Shown here: positions 54,671 through 64,000 of the stretch, piece after piece
Position numbering within the stretch: the first letter of the stretch is position 1
Layout: each line of letters begins with the position of its first letter
From: Blasia pusilla
Lineage: Eukaryota; Marchantiophyta; Marchantiopsida; Blasiales
Assembly: GCA_050084515.1 (NCBI GenBank)
Contig: CM114272.1
Location: forward strand, 56,978,001 to 57,042,000
Length of the DNA: 64,000 nt
Direction: 5' to 3'
Program-made: the position numbers and the translations under genes
Notes under the pieces: model-generated
The model's input: only the letters and a program-made list of their open reading frames with translations
Told to the model about the DNA's origin: nothing
The model's database searches: none

Positions 54671-55173
54671 TACCGATGAATTTTTGTTCAAACGAAGTGG
54701 TTCAGGGAAGGGCCCATCCTGCCTGAAGTATGTGGCCATGTGCAAGAGAGTTGAAGGTGTGATTTGTAACCCGTATAGGTCCACCCGAGCCACATTCCCA
54801 GTCCCTGCATCGATTCTGCAGGGAAATCTTGCTGCACAACACTCAATCGACAATCTGCGGTTCCATACCTGGAACTCGTGAGGCTTTGGGGATCCTAGAG
54901 AGAGGAAGTGTAGATGCTTACGGCTCTAGGTCTCAGAAAAGCTGCTTTATGTTTTGAAGAACTTACTGGTAAGACCTGTAACTTCTATCACCCTAAAGCT
55001 AAGTATTAACCCTGAAAGACGAGGTATGGGACAAAAGGGAAAAGACACCTCGTTAAGATAAAAAGCGGGTGATGGGCATTCCATCTGGAAGACATGAGGA
55101 ACAAAGAGGTCACAACCGGCCCGGAAAAAGAAAATGGGGCTCCTCTTACATTTTCTGTTCCTCAACAACAATC

Positions 55174-55285
55174 ACCATTAAATGGGTTTGAGCATGTTTC
55201 AAAGTCATGAAACCGGAGACAATATAACACCACCTAGAGTTTACCATTAAATGGGTTTGAGCATGTTACAAAGTCATGAAATCGG
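55174..55285. repeat. 43-bp direct repeat
   Basis: Copies at 55,174-55,216 and 55,243-55,285 (accattaaatgggtttgag...) differ at two positions and are separated by 26 bp. Confidence 0.9.
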
Positions 55286-55488
55286 TTGCCAGTTGACATT
55301 CCACTCCAACCTTCGTTTTCGTAGTCTCCACCCGTCCCCATTTTGCAAATAGCTCTGGACGACCGATCGGAGGTTTGCCGCTCTGCATAGAGAGCCTCGA
55401 CTTTTCGTCTGTTCAGATATGTAGTTAGGGTCCGTGCATCGCACGGTCCCCCTCCATGTTCCCACCCCTACTTGAATGCCCCCTTACC

Positions 55489-55550
55489 CACGTGTCGCCA
55501 TTGAAAAATGAGACACGTGTCCCATTCTCCCGTGTCGCCATTGAAAAATG
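55489..55550. repeat. Exact 20-bp direct repeat with G-box motifs
   Basis: cgtgtcgccattgaaaaatg occurs at 55,491-55,510 and 55,531-55,550, with a 40-bp period. Two perfect cacgtg cores lie at 55,489-55,494 and 55,514-55,519. CACGTG is the core bound by plant bZIP/bHLH factors; whether it regulates any gene here is unknown. Confidence 0.85.
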
Positions 55551-57633
55551 GCTCCTCTGTTAATAGTATAGATTGCACTCACGTTCATTACTCGCGAGTC
55601 CTTAGGTTTGTACCTCACGCATCTCATGGTTTCATCCCTTCCAGTTGATTGAACCACCAACACGAGCACACGCAATAGAAGTAACCTAAAACATTTCTAA
55701 GTCTTCTTGATAAATCGTGGCCGGATGCTCAAAATCAGCGTAAGTTTGTATCAAGTTATACTCAACTCCGGGCAAATATGGATGTCGTGTCCTGAATAGG
55801 CGCACTTACTATCGACCTATCTCCGGAACTTCGGAAGAGCCCTCCCCCTCCCTAACGGCCTGGCTACGATAGAGCGAAAAGGAGGCAGCAATTTAAAACA
55901 CAAGTGCGCTTCAACTTTAAGCTCAAAGCCCGCAACTGAACCTAAGTGTAGTGAGCAGACAGGCCTCAGGAGCGCGTCATCGAGATGCGCTACCCGGACG
56001 AAAAGTCTTCACTAAAAACATAAACCATATCCATCCGGATGCGAGAAGAACAAGATGAAAAGATGTTCCAGTAGCGCATCCGGATCGAGAGTCGAGATGT
56101 GAGGCTTGGAGTTTATCCGAACTCTGTGGGAGCTAAGCCGGAGGTCATCATCTGTATTCTATCTCGTACTCCACATCATCTATGGGCGGATTGAGTGAGT
56201 GATTCTCGTCAGCGTGGAAGTGCCGAAGAATTTTCTGGTCCCAGCTGTACGAGAAGAAAGTTCATGAAAGTCATGCACCGAATATTCGACCTAAATGCTC
56301 CGCGTTCCGGCTGCAGAACCGGTCATCTTTGAGGATTTTACACGCACTTGACAACAACCAGAGAGAAGATAATCTCTTTCTAGAAATCGAAAAAGCCGAG
56401 TTAAATGCGAGAAAAGTCCTGTCCTAGTGCCGGAGAAAATATTCCAGAAGGAGCCACAGTCGGAACAGGGAAACCTGAGCTGTCCTGCTCACAACTACCG
56501 ATCCCTCGCGAACAGTCCGGGTTTAAGACAGTCGTGTAATCATTAGGCGCTCTCACGTCAGGCTGAAGTCTGCCTGCCGCCTCCCGGAGGCTCCGACCTC
56601 CAGACCGCTCGGTCGGTGGTCTTAAGTTGCACCAACTGACCTCGAGCTGCAAGGTGGAAGACTTTGTGCAAAATCGAAACTAGAACTAATCTCGATCTTC
56701 ACACGGAGAAATTAGCCAAATAATAAGCTCCCCCTAATGAGTCTCCATTAGTGCGCTGTAATGATGAATTTGAATAAAATACGCCGCGGGGAAGCATGAG
56801 CTGATCTGATCGATTCGCATGAGCCCTAGCAGTCGAAAACACCTCCACTGTTAGAACCACCAGCAGCTGTTAGTTCAAACCATGCCATCCCGCCGTCCCG
56901 AGGGCTCGACACGCGACCGCACTGTTATAAGCATTGTACTTTGCCAACATGTACCCTAGTAGCACAGCCAGGGCGGCAAGATTTCCGACCAAAACTAATC
57001 TCTATGTTAGTAGGTTCACGGGGAGCGATTAGCGATTTGCCGGTCCCCATTTATGCGCTGCAATCTTGAAGATTGACCCGACCTGTCCCCACTCCCCACG
57101 GCCAGCAGAGGGAAGTTCCACTCTCAAAGTCCAATCAATAATCGGTTGTCATGTCATGTCAGCCTTCCCCCTCCACCGTCTGTGCTGCGTCGCCAGCTAG
57201 CTATGACAAATTGCCCAGGCGGCTACGAGGCTACGACCTCAGCTGCGTGTGAAGAAGAGGAGCGGAGCTGCGGATCAGAGAGAGCAGACTCGCAGAGCAC
57301 GAGTAGTGCAGAGCAAGAGCAGGGCAGGAGCATGGCAAGAGGAGAGTGGAGTAGAGTAGAGTAGAAGAGGAGAGGAGATCCGAGCAGAGGAGGGCCTGGG
57401 AGAAATCTTCTACTCGGAGGTTGCTGGTTGGCAAATGTTGTGGCAGGCCTATGCGGTTCTTGGTGCAAGTCGTCGCACATTGACTTCGTGCCATGGGGCG
57501 GCCGTATCTGCACGCGGAAAAATCTGCACTTGAGGGGCCGGGAGAGAGTAGAAACAACGCACATAATCATCGCCAACTTGATGCTCTCGCTCCGTGGCTC
57601 TGGACCTGAAGAAAGGTCCGTCCCGTCCCATTC

Positions 57634-57672
57634 CTTAATTGTTTGTCCACTGCAGATGGACAAACAATTAAG
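57634..57672. other. Perfect 16-bp inverted repeat with 7-nt loop
   Basis: Arms 57,634-57,649 (cttaattgtttgtcca) and 57,657-57,672 are exact reverse complements around ctgcaga. It could be a cruciform, an RNA hairpin, or the relic of a small inverted-repeat transposon. Confidence 0.9.
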
Positions 57673-57992
57673 TATTCAAGAGATAAATGGCCGCACTCCT
57701 TGGGCTTTATCGTACCACTTTTTGGTCGCGCTCAAAGATAACGATCGCTCGGGACGTGTCTGCCTGTAGATGTGACCCTTTTTGGGACAGCTTCCTTCGC
57801 CTTTCTACCAATTTGCGAGTTTCAATAGAAACACGCCTTAAGATGTAGGTACCTTCAAACTGTGCCTTCGGAGAGCGATATTGCCAAAGCCCGGAGCACT
57901 AATTGCTTCGGGCTTAGGGGCTCCCACTAATTGGGAACCCCCAAGCGCCCTAACCTACCTGTTATCTCCTAACCCACCCGCAAGTCCCTAAC

Positions 57993-58077
57993 TAATTTCT
58001 ATCCCCAGGTAATCATGGGAATAGAAATTAAAGGTCGACTTACTTAGTGCCTTCTCCGCCCCAGTAAGTCGACCTTT
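57993..58077. other. Two consecutive hairpins
   Basis: The first has 15-bp arms with one mismatch (57,993-58,007 and 58,016-58,030) and an 8-nt loop. The second has perfect 15-bp arms (58,030-58,044 and 58,063-58,077; aaaggtcgacttact) and an 18-nt loop. They share base 58,030, so they abut exactly. Confidence 0.85.
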
Positions 58078-58339
58078 CCTGGGATACTTTTTGGACCAGA
58101 ACGCCACGGATATCCGTCGTAGACATCCCCATGGCCTGGTAATGTTCATGAAACTTACGTGGGGACCATACCATGTACATGATCCCCACGGTAACCCATG
58201 AGGCCACATGAGAAACATCGCCCCCCATGAGGCCCCAAAAGGACCTTGCTCTCAGGTGTGAAGCAGGAACTTATGAACTTTGTGTACCCTGTCCAACCAA
58301 TGGAAATGTATGTTGTAGATCCATGTAAGCAACCAATGA

Positions 58340-59075
58340 CAACCCCGGATGGAAGTTGAGTACGATCCGACGGCTTTCCGAAGTATGTTCGTGGAATGGC
58401 CTCTGACATCGTCCAATGACCTCGTTCCTTCCGAAGCCCTAAACCCATTTGGGTACTTTTTTTTGGGACCACTCGTGGAATGGTTTTCCCGCGAAGGAAG
58501 GAATGGCTTGCTTCGCACATTGCACCTTCTTTCGTTGATGGCCTTCGTTCTTTGCAACGTTACGGCTAGGGTTCGTTGTTTCGTGCATTTCTGAGTAGAC
58601 AGCTCCGACTACACACTGGGGGAGGCTGGAGTATTGGGCTCCAAGAATTGTTGCGTTTGCTGTCAAATCTCGCTCGGGATCCTGTTTGCAAAGGTGAGTC
58701 CAGTTGTTTGGACTCTTTTTTCTTCAAATGCCTTCTGTCATACATTGCGGTGATGCACTCTAGAATATGTTCATGAGATGTGTCGTCATATATTGTAGGT
58801 CACTGCTCAGCCTCGTTGAAGGCCTTGTCGACGTTGCAAAGAAAGGACCCGATTTTGCAAAGGCAACGGGTATGAAATGCCGGGTAAGTATGTTCATTCC
58901 TTCTCCGAATGCGGAACTCACAGAGGCTTGCAAAATTTTAGAGGGAGCTGTGTAGGGCGGTAATGCGTATACTGTCCAGTTTGGAGAAGAGATATTGATC
59001 CCAAACTTACGACTCCCAGTAGGAGCAGCCTCCAAATATGTAGCAACTCGCAACGTCAAGATTTTGGTGTGATGA
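58340..59075 (+). other. Possible fragment of a plus-strand gene with splice-like sites
   Basis: A coding-like run, including GLQELLRLLSNLARDPVCK, ends in a strong donor (gtgagt at 58,694). After a candidate acceptor (tgtag, to about 58,798) comes LLSLVEGLVDVAKKGPDFA, ending at another donor (gtaagt near 58,884). A later stretch around 58,960-59,070 reads EEILIPNLRLPVGAAS before a stop. The frames do not join cleanly by my reading, and I do not recognise the family. It may be a real but lineage-specific gene, or a decayed one. Confidence 0.3.
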
Positions 59076-60460
59076 GAATGAAGATCCCGAAAGCGGAGCG
59101 ATCATAATCTGGCCGCGTAATTTGCACATTAACTCCGGAGCGATTCTCAAATCGCAAAACACAATAATAACGAGCCCCGTCTTCTTAAAGCCGTGGAGAT
59201 TTTATGAATTAGGAAATCTCGGAAAATTCGAGATTGATTGAGGTGGCTTCATTCAACCGATGCTTGTGATTTTTTGTTTGTCGTTTGTAGCTATGAGAGC
59301 CGTTGTGAGGCTTTGCGTTTAGGGTGTGCTCATTGAATTCATAATTGACTGTTGACATCCGCGGTCTGTGGTTAAATCACTCTAAGATTCTAGTGAATCA
59401 TTTTATTATCATGAATGAAATTGTCAAGCACACACATGCAAGGAGGATGTGCAAAGCCTTTCAGCATGCCTTGGATTATCCGGTCACATACGTTTGTAAT
59501 TTGATCTTCATTCTCGTTGTCGCACTGTTGGAAATAGAAAGAAAACACGCTCAATAGTTGAATCAGTGGTTCACGCCCTTAGAACGAATAAGAGGTAGCC
59601 CGCAATTTCTTTCAAAACTATGGGAAGGGGATTGGGATTACTGTTGGGAGAGGTTGTTCTATTGAACCTGCAGTATGGAGTACTGATCACTGCCTCGCAA
59701 ATAACTCTGATTAAGAATTTAAAACAGCGGGCAGAGGAATGTGGTGCTACTGCAATATGGTGTAACTACACCCTTACACCATGAACGGCAGGATTCATAG
59801 AAAAATCATTTGAGACAATTGATATGGATGAATGAAGCGGATGAATGCTGATGACACATGACTAGGGTGTAGAACTTGACAACAATAAGCCAAGGAAAAT
59901 ATCAAGAAGTCCCACTTGCTATATTCGTGAAGTTGTGTGTGCCCATGTTGTTTGTGGACCACTCTCCTTGGCCACCAAGTCGTGGAATTCATCTTCCTGG
60001 CTTATTTTCCAAGTGTTACAAAGTATGCTCCAGCTGCCCTAGTGCTACTGTGTCATTCCGACGGGCTACTCTGAGTATGTGTTATACCGTCGGCCTTCTC
60101 AAAGCCTGAGTAACATTGATAGTAGGAGAATAGATATTTTAGCTGTGACCTCTAAATACTTCATTGTGATTAAGCTTTTATAACACTCCTATACTTGCAG
60201 ATTCCAAGGGGTAGTTCGGATCAGAGACTGAGGATCGTTGAGTATATAGACTCAAGGGAAGCAAGGGCAGTTGGGAACTAGTATGTTTCGTCTATTTCTT
60301 TCTCCTTCATAGCATGGATTGGTTATCAGCCATGATGTTTGAGTACTACTCTGTTGTTGAAGTGCTTATGGAAGAACTTGTGTGGTGTCAGTTTGGCAGT
60401 CGTAGTTCGCGGTATATCTTCCGTCAGAGTTCAATCGTGGCAGCCACCAGTATGAATTGA
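59076..60460. other. Intergenic or possible exon remnants
   Basis: Mostly unremarkable. One stretch after an acceptor-like ttgcag (to about 60,201) reads IPRGSSDQRLRIVEYIDSRE before a stop, which is protein-like but isolated. Confidence 0.3.
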
Positions 60461-60697
60461 GTTGTGTGGGGTGTTGCTCTTGGGGAGAACACATATTGGA
60501 GATACATAGAGGATGGGGAAAAGTGGATGTGCATGCTTTGTAATTGCATCCTAAAGGCCAAAAATAAAACCAAGCGCAATCAGCACTTGATTAAAAACCA
60601 CCCTGACTTGGACGAGTCATTGCTAGTCCCACTAGAAAATCCATGTAGGCGCGCCAACGACCCAGTGATGGGTCGTAAGAGAGAAGTGACAGATGCC

Positions 60698-60832
<135 letters not shown>

Positions 60833-61852
60833 CCTTAGGAAATCCGGGGATGCTCATATGAGGGAGGCTAAAATCAAGGGGGAGAAAGTGTACAGGTTGC
60901 GACATTTCCACTCGGAGAGGTTGTTGTCTATGGAACGGAGTCCTCATATCCCGATACTAGGGAATAAGCCATCAGTGGTGGCTTTGATGGAGTGTAATTT
61001 GGTGAATTCCTTGGATATTCGGGATTAGGATGGCCTCCTAGACTGGAAACAATACCGTGAGTGCTTGGTGAGAGTTCATGATTGCCAAAATAGTAACTCC
61101 ATGATGGAGCATGTAGTATATGGTTGCTTGGCAACCATAGATAGAGCAAGTCAACAAGGTTCTAAGGACTTGATAGGGAGGGGTAAGGGTTACTTCACAC
61201 ATCTGGAGATGGTTGAGAAGTTGTGGGGAGTAGTTCAAAGATAGCGATGTTGTGTCTCTACAGGAGTTACCTGCCGAGTTTCTTGTCGAAAGAGAGGCAC
61301 AAGTCAAGCAGAGTGTTGCGTGGATAGCATGCAAGAAACAAAATCTAATGGGTTGGCTTGAGCGAGATCAATCCAAGTACTCTGAGTTCATGGCCAAGCA
61401 ACAATATGAGGAATGGTTGGCCACGAGAGATTCCAACAAAGCAAAAGATATTTGTGAGGAGAGAGCTAGTGCATATGTTCCAAGTCAAAGGAAACATGAC
61501 AAAGACACCTGGTGTAAGAAGGGAAAACATGACTTGAAAGTGAGAGCGGATGAGAAGGGTGGAGACTTACATAAGTCTTCGGAATCAGATAGTAATGATT
61601 TCCAACCCTTGCCACCCTGGCGTCGTCGCATAGGCGACAACATGGGTAAGGCTTCTAATTGCAAAGTACCACAGCGTTCAACGGGCCAAAGGAAGGCCGA
61701 GACACCAAAATTGAAGGGGAAGAATGTTATAGCAGCAGCCGAGTCCCCCTGTACACGATCAAAAAGTAAGCAACAAGACAATAGGAGTTCCATGCACGTG
61801 GATGCTATTCCATCAGCATGAGAGATAGGTGTTGATGAAGCTATTCCACCAG

Positions 61853-62090
61853 GTGGGGATGCTCCAAGGGCGGATCCCACTCCACCCCCAAGAGAGAGTC
61901 AGTTGGTGGAACCCATTCCATCAGGTGGGGAGGCTCCAAGGGTGGATCCCACTCCATCCCCAAGAGAGAGTCAGTTGGTGGAATCCATTCCACCAGGTGG
62001 GAGGCTCCAAGGGTGGATCCCACTCCACCCCCGATAGAGAGTCAGTTGGTGGAACCCATTCCACCATGTGGGGAGGCTCCAAAGGGTGGA
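61853..62090 (+). repeat. 72-bp coding minisatellite, 3+ copies
   Basis: Units start at about 61,853, 61,925, 61,997 and 62,068 (ggtggggaggctcc...), each encoding about 24 residues with GGEAPRVDPTP and ESQLVEPIP. The third unit is 71 bp (ggtgggagg instead of ggtggggagg), which breaks the frame. Copies are otherwise very similar. Confidence 0.9.
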
Positions 62091-62639
62091 ATGGGTTCTA
62101 TCAATGCGGATGCCACTCCGCCTCTAGGACTTCAGCCTAATGCGGAACTCATTCCACCAGAGGGGGGAGCCGAAAGTGTGTATGCACAGTATCAAGGTGA
62201 TACGCCTGTGGAACCCATTCCACACACTCCATGTAGTGAGAATGGGGCAGCCATCCATCATGAAGGGGTTACAAACGATCCACATTTGGTCAAGACAACC
62301 GGCTCTGCATTTTGCACCCCTATTCATGAAGACATGCAGATTCCTTTTGCAAATCCGGTGGCATTGGAGGATCATGAAGATGCTGATGATGACACCCTTC
62401 TGAAGAACAAACCATCCTCTAGAGAATTGAGAGCTTTGAAGAAAAATTTGGGCAAGACAGTGTTAAATGATATCAATGACAACATTAGTAGTGAGGTACC
62501 TAAACTTGGCACTCACTCACAAGTGACCAAGGCCAACAACGTGAAGTCCATACTAACAGGTTTGACACCTACTGTCGAGGAGTGCAGGGAATTAGGAAAG
62601 TCAAAGTTTGAAGTTCTCCAACTTCCATTTAGGCTATGA

Positions 62640-63185
62640 TATTCCTATCTCTGATTTTTTCTGGTTTTGTCATTGCATATAGCGTAGATGGAGATGTTCC
62701 CATATTGGATATGGGAAACTAGATTCCAAAGTTGTTGCCCTGTGGTTTTTCAGATATTTCTCTCACGGCATAAGCATACCCTTGTTAGTTTTTGTCATTA
62801 GCGTTGTAGTTTTTGTACTTCTCAGACCTTACCTAAAAGTAATTTTGTACAAAGGCTCTTAAAGCATCTACTAGAGGTATACAGTTGGTTCTTCACTTAT
62901 ACTTAAGTGATAGGCCCCATAGTAGTAGAGCTAGAAGAGGTTTAGATAAGTGGGATATGCTACCACTTAGAATACCACCACCTTGTACAAAAAGTATTTG
63001 ATTCTGAATTCAAAGTGGTGGGAGTTCACAAATTTCCATGATTCTTTTTCTTACACTGTGTACGATTTGGGCAGCAAGTTCCTGAGGTTCGAGAGCAATG
63101 TAGCACGTAGATTGGAGGGCAATCCAAATGAGTAAAGTTATTCTAAGAAATTCTTGTACCTTCCCATGCTTAGAAGGAAATCATC
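62640..63185. other. Spacer between coding-like remnants
   Basis: No open frame of note; stop-rich. Could be an intron of the broken gene or plain intergenic DNA. Confidence 0.4.
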
Positions 63186-63204
63186 AGAACTTGGCATAGT
63201 GTAC

Positions 63205-63340
63205 AGAGCAAAGCATTCCATGTATTAGAGAAACCATTCCAGTTCTCATACAAGCCATTCCACACAACAGAGAAGCCATTCCATATCAATGCAAAGCCAT
63301 TCCGTATGTTAGTGAAGCCATTCCACCGGTAATGGATAGG
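63205..63340. repeat. Degenerate tandem repeat of about 24 bp (gccattcca core)
   Basis: Six spaced copies of (a/g)ccattcc occur at about 22-24 bp intervals. In one plus frame they read as repeated (E/Q/K)AIP, echoing the EPIPP units of the minisatellite 1.2 kb upstream. On the minus strand they read WNGF. A shared origin with the upstream repeat is plausible. Confidence 0.75.
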
Positions 63341-63500
63341 GGTAGGATCTTTTTGAAAGCAGGTATGCAAAACCTAATGCAAACTTCTTCATTCACCTAA
63401 AAACCAAATACATCCCTTTTGTTAAACCATATCCAACCATATTAGTAGATGTTTGAATAGCACTTTTGACACATGTTCTTTCTGTCTTATTAACATACAG

Positions 63501-63932
63501 GGAACCATAGATCACATAATTGGCCTCCCCGAAATGGACACATTTGATATGCTTGAAAGTGGTAGCTCTTTAACAAGGAGAATATTATCCACGAACAAGA
63601 ATTTCGTTCAAATTGATATTCCTCCAAGACTTATTACGGCCAACGAGCTTTCATGGGATGACGATCATGTAGCATACATACCTTGGGAAAGATTACATGA
63701 TTTCATTATTGGCGAGGGGCATGGCGATGGAAGGAACCCAACAACATTCTTGAAAGGAATGTCAAGATTGGGCAAGGGCTGCTCCAGAGACATGGATGGA
63801 GGAGGTCCATTGTACACAATATACTATTGTGCGTATGGCCCAACTCATCTGCGCCAAATGCATCAAGAGATTGTGCATAGGTGCCCACTATCTTCTCCTA
63901 TCCATTCACATATTTCAAACTTTGATTATTGA
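63501..63932 (+). CDS. Possible last exon of a transposon-like or lineage-specific protein
   Basis: After a good acceptor (ttattaacatacag, ending 63,500) an open frame of 143 codons runs to a stop at 63,932. The segment ELSWDDDHVAYIPWERLHDFI followed by GE, a variable stretch and IYYCAYGP resembles, from memory, the N-terminal conserved part of Mutator/FAR1-type transposase relatives in mosses and lycophytes, with W...V..(I/L)PW.R..DF..GE. The match is recollection, not a search. Whether it joins the zinc-finger remnant upstream is unknown, since phases did not fit cleanly with the repeat segment at 63,205-63,362. Confidence 0.4.
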   Translation, partial: GTIDHIIGLPEMDTFDMLESGSSLTRRILSTNKNFVQIDIPPRLITANELSWDDDHVAYIPWERLHDFIIGEGHGDGRNPTTFLKGMSRLGKGCSRDMDGGGPLYTIYYCAYGPTHLRQMHQEIVHRCPLSSPIHSHISNFDY

Positions 63933-64000
63933 GGAGAGTGGATGACCATTCAGTTAGGAATGGTTTAGTGTGTTAATTTCACATCAACTCCTATTGTTGT

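Larger units (their letters stand above)
53228..57600. other. Intergenic region, no confident gene
   Basis: The first few hundred bases are probably the kelch 3' untranslated region. Beyond that, only short frames with no domains are seen, plus several small direct repeats (listed separately). 56,400-57,560 is GC-richer with purine runs near 57,340-57,390, and may be promoter-like for something to the right. Confidence 0.45.

Overview
The window is nuclear DNA from a plant, most likely an early-diverging land plant such as a bryophyte. This is inferred from (i) two intron-rich plus-strand genes with plant-like GT-AG introns, a BRWD/PHIP-type WD40 protein and a kelch protein; (ii) long CT, CA and GA microsatellites; (iii) an AT-rich, transposon-filled intergenic landscape; and (iv) a Ty3/gypsy LTR element carrying a DNA methyltransferase. 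Methyltransferase-carrying retroelements are, as far as I recall, described from charophyte algae and dinoflagellates. The species cannot be fixed from the sequence alone.

Layout. 1-2.7 kb is a GC-mixed segment with no confident gene. 2.7-16 kb is an AT-rich desert with three long microsatellites and, at 8.2-9.3 kb, a heavily decayed second copy of the retroelement methyltransferase region. 16.1-26.8 kb holds an old LTR followed by one nearly complete but inactivated Ty3/gypsy element on the minus strand. Its order is gag, protease, C5-methyltransferase, reverse transcriptase, RNase H, integrase and a C-terminal PHD finger. The core of its two LTRs is about 95% identical and the insertion is flanked by AGGT. 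27.0-27.7 kb is a decayed gag copy of the same family. 28-30.2 kb is decayed repeat DNA.

32,973-45,515 is a 23-exon gene for a roughly 2,051-residue BRWD/PHIP-like chromatin protein. It has an N-terminal BRWD domain, a WD40 propeller, a long acidic/basic linker in one 2.6 kb exon, a crypto-Tudor-like segment and a reduced bromodomain. 48,217-53,227 is a 10-exon gene for a 544-residue kelch protein with one kelch repeat in each of the first six exons. 53.2-60.4 kb is mostly gene-poor, with several perfect hairpins and short tandem repeats. 60.4-63.9 kb holds broken transposon-like coding DNA: a BED-type zinc finger, a GA microsatellite read as (RE)n, a 72-bp minisatellite and a final open frame.

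The most notable content is the retroelement. It combines a cytosine methyltransferase ('writer') between protease and polymerase with a PHD finger ('reader') at the end of integrase. The diverged copy at 8.2-9.3 kb suggests the methyltransferase is an inherited part of the family. The two host genes are unrelated to it, although the BRWD protein is itself a predicted histone-mark reader.
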